From Leptospira chreensis (GTDB lineage: Bacteria > Spirochaetota > Leptospiria > Leptospirales > Leptospiraceae), in assembly GCF_016919165.1 (NCBI RefSeq), contig NZ_JAFFPS010000004.1, positions 1-64,000 of the forward strand: a stretch of DNA of 64,000 nt. Direction: 5' to 3'. Below are positions 57,490 to 64,000 of the stretch, piece after piece. A program made the position numbers and the translations under genes. The notes under the pieces are model-generated. The model was given only the letters and a program-made list of their open reading frames with translations, searched no databases and was not told the DNA's origin. Positions within the stretch are counted from its first letter, which is position 1; each line of letters opens with the position of its first letter.

Positions 57490-58420
57490 TATCAATTTTA
57501 CAAAGTATAAATACTTTACTCTTAGCTTTTCATTCCTTGCGATTGTTTTCGGATTCGTTGTCACCTTTGCTAAGTATGGTGGGTTTGCTCACTCATTAGA
57601 TTTCAATGGCGGACTTCGAACGGTTGTAGAACTTCCTGCTGACAAATCCCGTAATGATTTAGATGGATACTTCCAATCCAAAAACATTGAAGCCGTTGTG
57701 ATCCTTTTGGAAAAGGAAAAGAACATCTACCAATTGGATATCGGACTTGGGTCTCTTGACACCATCGAAGCTTTGTATAAAGAAATTCCGGAAGCAAACA
57801 GAGAATCTTCTACATCGGCCATTGACCGTTTTGTTCAACTTCTCAGGTATGAATACAAACTCCCGAAAGAAAAAGTTCTCTCTGCTGACCAAGTAGGTGC
57901 GGTAGTGGGAGGTGAGTTGACAGAGGTAGGAATCACGTTACTACTTACGACTCTTGCCATCATTCTTTTGTATTTGAGTATTCGTTCTCAGTTTAAGTTT
58001 GCTTTGGCATCTTCCATCGCTCTTGTTCATGATATCCTTATGACATTGGCACTCATTGGATTTTTACAAATCAAACCGAGTGTTCCGATCATTGCAGCAC
58101 TTCTCACTCTCCTTGGTTATTCCATTAACGATAAAATCGTTGTATTTGACCGAATCCGAGAAAATGCTCATGGAAAGGACAACCTAGCCCTTTCGAATAT
58201 CATCAATGTTTCCATCACTCAAACTTTGGGAAGAACCATCAATACCTCCTTTACGACGATGATCTCTGTCGTGGCAATCATTGTGGGTGGGGCAGTGGAA
58301 TTGTATGATTTTGCTTTTGTCCTTCTTTTCGGGGTGATTGTGGGAACTTATTCGTCTATCTACATTGCAGCTCCTATTTCTGAGATTTACGACCAACTCA
58401 GGAAAAAAAGATTCGCATAA
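57482..58420 (+). CDS. secF: Protein-export membrane protein SecF
   Basis: A 312-residue partner of SecD with six helices. SLDFNGGLRTVVEL (N-terminal periplasmic region) and TLLGYSINDKIVVFDRIREN (D4 motif) are diagnostic. ATG 57482 lies within the end of secD and has AAAGGAG 7 bp upstream; a longer in-frame reading from 57461 is not supported. ribD starts 10 bp downstream. Confidence 0.95.
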   Translation: MHNINFTKYKYFTLSFSFLAIVFGFVVTFAKYGGFAHSLDFNGGLRTVVELPADKSRNDLDGYFQSKNIEAVVILLEKEKNIYQLDIGLGSLDTIEALYKEIPEANRESSTSAIDRFVQLLRYEYKLPKEKVLSADQVGAVVGGELTEVGITLLLTTLAIILLYLSIRSQFKFALASSIALVHDILMTLALIGFLQIKPSVPIIAALLTLLGYSINDKIVVFDRIRENAHGKDNLALSNIINVSITQTLGRTINTSFTTMISVVAIIVGGAVELYDFAFVLLFGVIVGTYSSIYIAAPISEIYDQLRKKRFA

Positions 58421-58430
58421 CAAATCTACT

Positions 58431-59753
58431 ATGAATGCAGAGAAACGGAAGGAAACTTATTCTCTGCATTCCCTTCTCGGGTTTTTGGCTATGGGAAAAA
58501 CCGGCGCCAATCCTCCCGTCTCTGCTGTCTTAACTGATACAGAGGGAAACATCCTCGCCAGTGCCCATACCCAAACCTTTGGGAAAAACCATGCCGAACG
58601 AGAACTCTATTCTCGTTATCCAAACACCCAAACCAAAGACCTAAAAGAAAATGGAAATCCCGGTTCGGATGATCTTAACCAATCAGGAAAACCCAATGAG
58701 GTTTTGTCATTTGAGGAGATCCTTTCTGTTACTTTAGAACCTTGCACTCATTTTGGAAAAACACCACCTTGTCGGAATTTGGTGATCGAAAGAAAACCGA
58801 AAGAAATCAAACTCGGATGGAAAGATCCCAATCCGCAAGTGGACTCAGGGGACTGGGAAATCTACAAAAAGGCGGGAATCTCCGTCGCATTGGATCCGAT
58901 GCTCGCCAAGGTATCGTTTCCTTATTTGCAGGGATTTTTAACCAGAATCCAAACCGGACGGCCATGGGTTTGGATCAAATCAGCTACTTCTGTAGAAGGA
59001 AATTTTGCATCCCAGGACAAAAAAAAGGAAAGGGTGAGCTCAAGTGAAGTGGATCTCTCCTTGCAGCTGTTACGCGCCAAAGTGGATGCGGTGGCAGTCG
59101 GTCCTGGAACGGTTATTTCTGATTCGCCATCTCTTCATTTCCGAATTTCAGAAGAGATGATTCTTTCTCATAAACCGGGAAGCCGGATCACAGAATTAGA
59201 ACCTTTTTTTGAGGCCGGATCGGGACTGATATCCTCCATTTTACAATACGCAAAAGATACGACAGAAATCCATCAATTAGATGAAAGTCTCTACCAACCA
59301 TACCGTGTGTTTTGTTTGGATCCAAACCACTTGCCAACAAATGAGTTTTTTCGAAAACAAAGAGAACTCACAGAGATAATGGGTGAAAAAAAATGTATCT
59401 TCTTTATACTCAATCAGGAAGAACCTAAACCGATTGACATTGTATTGGAAGCGGAGATCCAATCCCTTTCTCGGTTCGAAGCCATTGATATTTACGAGGA
59501 TGACGGCGGTAAATTTTTAGAAATACTAGGGGATCTTGGTATCAATACTTTGTTATGCGAGGCGGGAAACTTTTTCCCTTCTTTTTTATCGGAAGAACTT
59601 ACGGAAGTCGATCGGATTCTGGAAATTCGAAATGAAAACAAATCCCTACCTGATGGAATCCCTTTTGTTTTTCAGAATGAACTTTTGATTTCGGAATACC
59701 AAGTAGGATCCAATCGTATTTTTATTAGAAAACCCCAAGTAAGGAGCACTTAA
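58431..59753 (+). CDS. ribD: Riboflavin biosynthesis deaminase/reductase RibD, enlarged
   Basis: A 440-residue bifunctional enzyme. The deaminase has the zinc motif HAE and EPCTHFGKTPPC; between them about 35 extra polar residues are inserted. The reductase part has KSATSVEGNFA and VGPGTVISDSPSLHFR. E. coli RibD is 367 residues; the extra length here is this insertion and a second one near 270-310. ATG 58431 is 10 bp after secF. No FMN riboswitch fits in that gap. ribE follows after 4 bp. Confidence 0.88.
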   Translation: MNAEKRKETYSLHSLLGFLAMGKTGANPPVSAVLTDTEGNILASAHTQTFGKNHAERELYSRYPNTQTKDLKENGNPGSDDLNQSGKPNEVLSFEEILSVTLEPCTHFGKTPPCRNLVIERKPKEIKLGWKDPNPQVDSGDWEIYKKAGISVALDPMLAKVSFPYLQGFLTRIQTGRPWVWIKSATSVEGNFASQDKKKERVSSSEVDLSLQLLRAKVDAVAVGPGTVISDSPSLHFRISEEMILSHKPGSRITELEPFFEAGSGLISSILQYAKDTTEIHQLDESLYQPYRVFCLDPNHLPTNEFFRKQRELTEIMGEKKCIFFILNQEEPKPIDIVLEAEIQSLSRFEAIDIYEDDGGKFLEILGDLGINTLLCEAGNFFPSFLSEELTEVDRILEIRNENKSLPDGIPFVFQNELLISEYQVGSNRIFIRKPQVRST

Positions 59754-59757
59754 ATCT

Positions 59758-60366
59758 ATGTTTACTGGTCTTGTTGAAACTATCGGAAAAGTCGTCGAAA
59801 TTAAACCCATTGATTCGGGGATCCAATTTTCAGTGGAAACAGAATGGGAAAATCCTGATTTAAAACTGGGGGATTCCATCGCCATTAACGGTGCTTGTAT
59901 GACGGTAACTGAGTTTTCTGAACTAGGGAATGTATTTAAGTTTTATGCTTCTTTTAAATCACTTGAACTTACCAACTTATCACGATTAGGTGAAGGGTTT
60001 GTTGTCAATTTGGAGAGGGCGATGGCTCTTGGGCAACGTTTCGGTGGCCATATGGTGCAAGGCCATGTGGATGGAATGGCTAAGGTCATTAGTCGAAAAC
60101 AAATTGAAAAAGAAGTAGAGGAATTTTGGGTGGAGATCCCGGAAGAACTTCGTCGTTATTTTGTGAAAAAAGGTTCTGTCACCTTGGATGGGATTAGTTT
60201 GACAGTTGTGGATGTAAAGGATGGAAATATCCAACTGATCTTAATTCCAGAAACCATGGAAAAAACAAATGCAGGTTCCTGGAAAAAAGACCAACGATTG
60301 AATGTAGAAGTGGATGTTCTGGCTAAATACATTGAAAACTATTTAAGCCAAAGATCTGGTTCTTAG
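59758..60366 (+). CDS. ribE: Riboflavin synthase alpha chain
   Basis: A 202-residue trimeric enzyme of two lumazine-binding barrels. MFTGLVETIGKV starts the first; GDSIAINGACMTVTEF and GHMVQGHVDGMAKV are the active-site blocks. The second barrel has GSVTLDGISLTVVDV. It converts two lumazines to riboflavin. Its last 4 bp overlap the convergent STAS gene end. Confidence 0.95.
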   Translation: MFTGLVETIGKVVEIKPIDSGIQFSVETEWENPDLKLGDSIAINGACMTVTEFSELGNVFKFYASFKSLELTNLSRLGEGFVVNLERAMALGQRFGGHMVQGHVDGMAKVISRKQIEKEVEEFWVEIPEELRRYFVKKGSVTLDGISLTVVDVKDGNIQLILIPETMEKTNAGSWKKDQRLNVEVDVLAKYIENYLSQRSGS

Positions 60367-60740
60367 TTTCTTTTTAATAGATCGTCGATATCCGAATCGT
60401 TGTCGTCGGCTACATATTTTGTTTGGAAATCTGCGGCATTCATGATTTCAAAAAACATATCTAATTTTGCTAATTTGAATACGTTCTGAATCATCGGTTT
60501 CATTCCGACGAGAATGAGTTTTCCTTTTTTATTTTTTAGAGAGTTGAGGCTTTTGATAAGAGAACCGATTCCGGAAGAATCGATATAATCAAGGCGGCTC
60601 ATATCAATGGAAACAACACTTGGGTTTGGTTCTATCAGCTTCGCAAAGATAGATTCAAATTCTTCTGTGGACTCAATGTCAAATTTACCTGCAATTTCAA
60701 TGGTTTTGATCTTTCCTGTTGTGTTCAGTTTCAGTTCCAC
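60363..60740 (-). CDS. STAS-domain anti-sigma factor antagonist
   Basis: A 125-residue single STAS domain. DMSRLDYIDSSGIGSLI (about 48-64) carries the Ser that partner-switching kinases phosphorylate. GTG 60740 with GGAGG 4 bp upstream is preferred over an in-frame ATG at 60761 without an SD. The tail DDNDSDIDDLLKRN is acidic. No anti-sigma kinase or phosphatase is adjacent. Confidence 0.85.
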   Translation of the reverse strand: MELKLNTTGKIKTIEIAGKFDIESTEEFESIFAKLIEPNPSVVSIDMSRLDYIDSSGIGSLIKSLNSLKNKKGKLILVGMKPMIQNVFKLAKLDMFFEIMNAADFQTKYVADDNDSDIDDLLKRN

Positions 60741-60858
60741 ATGGCCTCCGATCCGGAACATTTAGACAAAAGAAAGGGGAAAAATCAATGACTTTCTTTG
60801 GGAATCTTCTTTAATTCGGAACGGCTTTCAGAGTTTTAGTATATAGAGGCCTTTCCCC

Positions 60859-62067
60859 ATGATACGTCCGATCGAAGAAGCAATCGAAGAAATCCGCCAA
60901 GGCAAAATGATCATTCTCGTCGACTCCGAAGACAGAGAAAACGAAGGTGATTTGGTTTGCGCCTCAGAGTTTGCGGATAAAGACAAAATTAACTTTATGG
61001 CAACCCACGGACGAGGACTCATCTGCGTTCCTATGGAGAGGGAAAGGTTACAAAACTTAGGTCTCGGGAAGATGGTGGATGACTTAACTCTCGGTGACAA
61101 ACACGGAACTGCCTTTACCGTATCTGTGGACGCCAAACATGGAACTTCTACGGGAATCTCCGCGCATGACAGGGCTAAGACTGTCGAAGTTCTCCTCGAT
61201 CCCAAAACCAAATCCGAAGATTTAGTGCGCCCAGGTCATTTGTTCCCACTCCAAGCGGTGACGGGCGGGGTATTAAGAAGGGCAGGGCATACGGAAGCAG
61301 CTGTCGACTTATCCAAATTAGCGGGTCTTTACCCCAGCGGTGTGATTTGTGAAATTATGAATGATGACGGGTCTATGGCTCGGATTCCTGATTTGGAAAA
61401 ATTTGCAAAAACCCACGGACTCAATATTTATACGATCGAAGATTTAATTCGCTACAGAAGACACAAAGAAAAGTTAATCCATCTAGAAGTGGAGGCGAAT
61501 CTTCCGACGGAGTTTGGAGATTTTAAAATCAAAGCCTACTCCACACAGATCGATGACAAAATCCATATGGCACTGGTTAAAGGGGAAATTGATCCCAAAA
61601 AACCAGTACTCGTGCGAGTGCATAGCGAATGTTTGACTGGTGATATTTTCTCTTCCCAACGTTGTGATTGTGGGCCTCAACTCCACAATGCCCTTCGTAT
61701 GATCGAAAAAGAAGGGAATGGTGTACTACTTTATATGCGCCAAGAAGGTCGTGGGATCGGTATCATCAACAAACTCAAAGCCTATTCTTTGCAAGAGGGT
61801 GGGCTCGATACAGTGGAAGCCAATGAGAAATTGGGTTTCGCTCCCGACTTACGGGAATACGGAATCGGGGCTCAGATTTTACGGGATATTGGGGTGAAAC
61901 AAATGAAACTCATCACGAATAACCCTCGTAAGATTGTGGGACTCGAAGGTTACAATCTGCACGTAACAGAAAGAGTTCCGATTGAGATCGATCCTATCGA
62001 AGAAAACTCTCGGTATTTACAAACTAAAAAAACAAAACTCGGGCATCTTTTGAATTTGCACGGTTAA
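60859..62067 (+). CDS. ribBA: Bifunctional DHBP synthase / GTP cyclohydrolase II
   Basis: A 402-residue fusion supplying both precursors of riboflavin. DHBP synthase (1-200) has [12 protein letters not shown] and [10 protein letters not shown]; cyclohydrolase II (205-402) has [18 protein letters not shown] zinc cysteines and RQEGRGIGI. The start has AGAGG 9 bp upstream. I saw no RFN/FMN riboswitch in the 97 bp between the STAS start (60740) and this ATG. ribD and ribE are 0.5-2.4 kb away. Confidence 0.95.
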   Translation: MIRPIEEAIEEIRQGKMIILVDSEDRENEGDLVCASEFADKDKINFMATHGRGLICVPMERERLQNLGLGKMVDDLTLGDKHGTAFTVSVDAKHGTSTGISAHDRAKTVEVLLDPKTKSEDLVRPGHLFPLQAVTGGVLRRAGHTEAAVDLSKLAGLYPSGVICEIMNDDGSMARIPDLEKFAKTHGLNIYTIEDLIRYRRHKEKLIHLEVEANLPTEFGDFKIKAYSTQIDDKIHMALVKGEIDPKKPVLVRVHSECLTGDIFSSQRCDCGPQLHNALRMIEKEGNGVLLYMRQEGRGIGIINKLKAYSLQEGGLDTVEANEKLGFAPDLREYGIGAQILRDIGVKQMKLITNNPRKIVGLEGYNLHVTERVPIEIDPIEENSRYLQTKKTKLGHLLNLHG

Positions 62068-62077
62068 CCGAAAGGAA

Positions 62078-62173
62078 ATGTCTCTTCGCAGAGAATGGGA
62101 AGAGACAACCGGTATTTATCTAAACCTGTCTGAAACAGATTTCATAAAAGCGATCAGGCAGAAGAATCTATGA
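62078..62173 (+). CDS. Possible 31-residue small protein after ribBA
   Basis: An ATG at 62078 opens 31 codons beginning MSLRREWEETTGIYLNLS and ending in an amphipathic helix (ETDFIKAIRQKNL). AAAGG lies only 2 bp from the ATG, close for an SD. The frame overlaps a 9-bp hairpin, which could hide the start or act as ribBA terminator. The composition looks protein-like but evidence is thin. Confidence 0.3.
   Translation: MSLRREWEETTGIYLNLSETDFIKAIRQKNL
62079..62107. terminator. Hairpin between ribBA and pdxH
   Basis: TGTCTCTTC (62079-62087) pairs perfectly with GAAGAGACA (62099-62107) around 11 bases. There is no T-tract, so terminator function is uncertain. Confidence 0.4.
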
Positions 62174-62177
62174 TTGC

Positions 62178-62825
62178 TTACGGTGATAGTCTAGACCTTT
62201 CCCATTCTTTTTCTTTTCTTTCAAATTGAATCCGGTCGTGGAGTCTTCCGACCCTTCCTTGCCAAAACTCGATTTTGGTAGGGAATACGGAATACCCTCC
62301 CCAGTTTTCTGGCATAGGAACCACTTTCCCTTCCCATTCTTTCGTCAGTGAGGCAAATTTTTTATCCAAAAACTCTCTGGAAGGCACCACCGAACTTTGG
62401 TTTGATGTAAGGGCTCCAATTTGAGATTCTCTCGGTCTGACTGCAAAATAACTTTCCGATTCTTCCTTGGCAATGGGACGAGCCAGTCCTTCGATCCGAA
62501 TTTGTCTTTCGAGTTTCGGCCAAAAGAAATTCAGCGCTACCTTGTTGTTCTCGGCAATGTCTTTACCTTTGTCCGAATCGTAATTGGTAAAGAATTGGAA
62601 TTCTTCTCGAATGAGGCCTTTGAGTAAAACGATCCTTGCTGAGGGTTGGCCCGATTTGTTTACCGTGGCCAAACACATTGCATTCGGTTCTTGTTCTCCT
62701 TCCTCTTTCGCTTCTGAAAACCAAACTTGGAATAGTTCTAACGGATTGGAGCCAGCGCTCTCTTCCGAGAGAACCGAGCGTGTGTAAAGCCTTCGCATAT
62801 TTTGTAAATCATTCGATGGTTCCAT
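62178..62825 (-). CDS. pdxH: Pyridoxamine 5'-phosphate oxidase
   Basis: A 215-residue FMN enzyme making pyridoxal phosphate. PSARIVLLKGLIREEFQFFTNYDSDKG (spread over about 61-87), LNFFWPKLERQIRIEG and the end GRVGRLHDRIQFERKE are diagnostic. ATG 62825 gives the family length (E. coli 218); an in-frame start at 62873 would lie deep inside the peptidase gene. It overlaps the prepilin peptidase end by 17 bp. Confidence 0.93.
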   Translation of the reverse strand: MEPSNDLQNMRRLYTRSVLSEESAGSNPLELFQVWFSEAKEEGEQEPNAMCLATVNKSGQPSARIVLLKGLIREEFQFFTNYDSDKGKDIAENNKVALNFFWPKLERQIRIEGLARPIAKEESESYFAVRPRESQIGALTSNQSSVVPSREFLDKKFASLTKEWEGKVVPMPENWGGYSVFPTKIEFWQGRVGRLHDRIQFERKEKEWERSRLSP

Positions 62826-63657
62826 ATATGGAGAATCCCTCCCAATTGTAGTAGTGGACGAGTAGTTTGGCAAAGTAAGTCAAAAATAAACCCAGCGAAA
62901 AGTACAATCCCATGGGAACTTTTTTTCCCTTTAAGGATTCTCCTTTTTTACGAAGTAAAAAACTAAATCCCACCGCGAGTAGATAGGCAGAATTAAAATA
63001 CAAAATCCAAAAAGGATTTCCGGCAAGGGCAGCAAACACAGGAGAAAATAAGACATCCCCAAGCCCAGTGCCCCCGCGAAACAAAAGGTAAATCAAAAGA
63101 TAAAAAACAAAAAATCCTAAGTACACCCAAAGAGTTTCTAATGTAGGTAGTTCACCAAACAAAAGATAGTTGGACAAGAGTCCGAAACCAATGAGAAAGG
63201 GGAGGTTTTCATAATCCAGAGAAAATTTTGCCACATCCGTCATCATGGAAATGAGTAGATGGCCCAATAAAAAGAGAAGGACGATGGTTCCCGCGATGTC
63301 TTCCGAAACAAAGTAAACAAAGACTGCTACGATTCCGAGTAGTAATTCTGTGAGAGGATAGAGTTTCGGTAATGGAGTTTGGCACTGAAAACATTTACCC
63401 TTCGTCAAAAACCAACCTGCAATCGGTGTGAGATGGGTTTTTGTCACCAAATGCCCGCAAGACGGACAGTGGCTAGGTTTCGAAAAGATAACTTTCCAAC
63501 GAAGGAATCCTAGGAACTCCTTTCTCTTTTTGCCATAACAATAGAGAAGAATTCGTTCCCCGAGGGTTGTATAAAAACTAGCGAGACTAGCTCCAAAGAA
63601 AAATAGAATTCCATAAGTCGACAGGGTCCAAAGAGATAACCAAATCGATTCTTCCAT
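62809..63657 (-). CDS. Prepilin peptidase (type IV leader peptidase, A24 family)
   Basis: A 282-residue polytopic aspartic protease. The cytosolic zinc site has Cys64, 67, 89 and 92 (CPSC...CFQC). Catalytic Asp141 (MMTDVAKFSLD) and Asp201 (GTGLGD) are present. It cleaves and may N-methylate type IV pilin or type II secretion pseudopilins. No pilin gene is nearby. It probably shares a transcript with pdxH. Confidence 0.92.
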   Translation of the reverse strand: MEESIWLSLWTLSTYGILFFFGASLASFYTTLGERILLYCYGKKRKEFLGFLRWKVIFSKPSHCPSCGHLVTKTHLTPIAGWFLTKGKCFQCQTPLPKLYPLTELLLGIVAVFVYFVSEDIAGTIVLLFLLGHLLISMMTDVAKFSLDYENLPFLIGFGLLSNYLLFGELPTLETLWVYLGFFVFYLLIYLLFRGGTGLGDVLFSPVFAALAGNPFWILYFNSAYLLAVGFSFLLRKKGESLKGKKVPMGLYFSLGLFLTYFAKLLVHYYNWEGFSIYGTIE

Positions 63658-63697
63658 AAAATTCTATTTTACCTTCATTTTCATCTGAATGCGGAGT

Positions 63698-64000
63698 TCA
63701 AGATTCCTTCGAAAGTTCTTGTAAGGCCTTCATTCCTCGTTTCAAAGTGTCCCATTCGGTGGCAAAGGAAAGCCTTACAAAATTCTTTTTATCGCAGAAG
63801 ATAAATCCAGGAACAAGGATTAGATCTTTTTTTACAGCCCTTTGGATGAACTCTTCATCGGTTACCGGAACTTGGAAAAAGGAATAAAAAGCACCCCCTG
63901 ATTTTTGGATGGGGTAGAAGTCCTTCAAAGATTCGTAAACAAAGTCCCGTTTTTCTTTATAGTCCTGGATGTAGGCACTCATATCTGTTTTTAAAGCTTC
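63698..64000 (-). CDS. Class I/II aminotransferase, C-terminal fragment at window edge
   Basis: The last 100 residues of a PLP-dependent aminotransferase. The KSGGAFYSFFQVP segment and FVRLSFATEWDTLKRGMKAL (with the substrate-binding Arg of the C-terminal domain) match the AspC-like fold-type I family. The frame is open to the window end, so the gene is cut by the edge. ATG 63982 is internal, not the start. Confidence 0.85.
   Translation of the reverse strand, partial: EALKTDMSAYIQDYKEKRDFVYESLKDFYPIQKSGGAFYSFFQVPVTDEEFIQRAVKKDLILVPGFIFCDKKNFVRLSFATEWDTLKRGMKALQELSKES

Noticed and set aside
60741..60858. FMN (RFN) riboswitch before ribBA
   Set aside because: The space is about 100 bp and I see no conserved RFN blocks; the gap before ribD is 10 bp.

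Overview
The window looks like chromosome of a Leptospira species, most likely from the saprophytic clade. This is inferred from moderately low G+C, many short-lipobox spirochaete-type lipoproteins, a lone tRNA-Leu, dispersed metabolic genes, and gene orders such as ahpC-sufB and yajC-orf-secD-secF. I could not run a search, so the species is not established. About 62 protein genes are supported. There is no rRNA operon, CRISPR array, insertion sequence or prophage.

Left part (1-17.5 kb). A tRNA-Leu and a hotdog thioesterase face a large disordered protein with matching helical modules near its two ends. Next is an ABC-F ATPase gene whose leader carries an 8-codon ORF (M-R-L-R-T-K-K) and a 14-bp inverted repeat that begins in that ORF's stop codon. 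This resembles antibiotic-sensing attenuation leaders and is the most interesting signal in the window. It is followed by ahpC-sufB behind a perfect PerR-type palindrome, a sugar-dehydrogenase-like lipoprotein, an LtaS-like sulfatase, a sterol-desaturase-family protein, rlmN overlapping a Cys-rich lipoprotein and a GT39-type glycosyltransferase, and a chemotaxis receptor.

Middle (17.7-41 kb). A complete actABCDEF operon encodes alternative complex III (quinol:cytochrome c/acceptor oxidoreductase), ending in an SH3-like lipoprotein. A more accessory stretch follows: a lipoprotein, a terminator with a four-copy 10-bp tandem repeat in its loop, a decayed beta-barrel-like coding fragment, a MarR regulator with a 21-bp palindrome over its promoter plus a membrane partner, two DoxX proteins, a probably leaderless class III cyclase, a UPF1-like helicase with a TPR protein, a 51-residue gene with a near-perfect Shine-Dalgarno, a dienoyl-CoA-isomerase-like enzyme coupled to a divergent Lgt-like protein, and an APC permease-CMD-SDR operon. 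Housekeeping genes resume with an M23 peptidase, pcnB and thiL.

Right part (41-64 kb). rplM-rpsI ends in a strong terminator. A long run of plus-strand genes follows: MFS transporter, alaS, yajQ, ftsK, lolA, rodZ-like, rimO, pgsA, trpD, yajC, a Sec-linked membrane protein of unknown function, secD, secF, ribD, ribE. Most are spaced by less than 60 bp or overlap. They join envelope biogenesis (Sec, LolA, PgsA, RodZ, FtsK) to translation and cofactor synthesis. A STAS protein, ribBA, pdxH, a prepilin peptidase and the end of an aminotransferase close the window. Riboflavin synthesis is represented by ribD, ribE and ribBA; ribH is not here.
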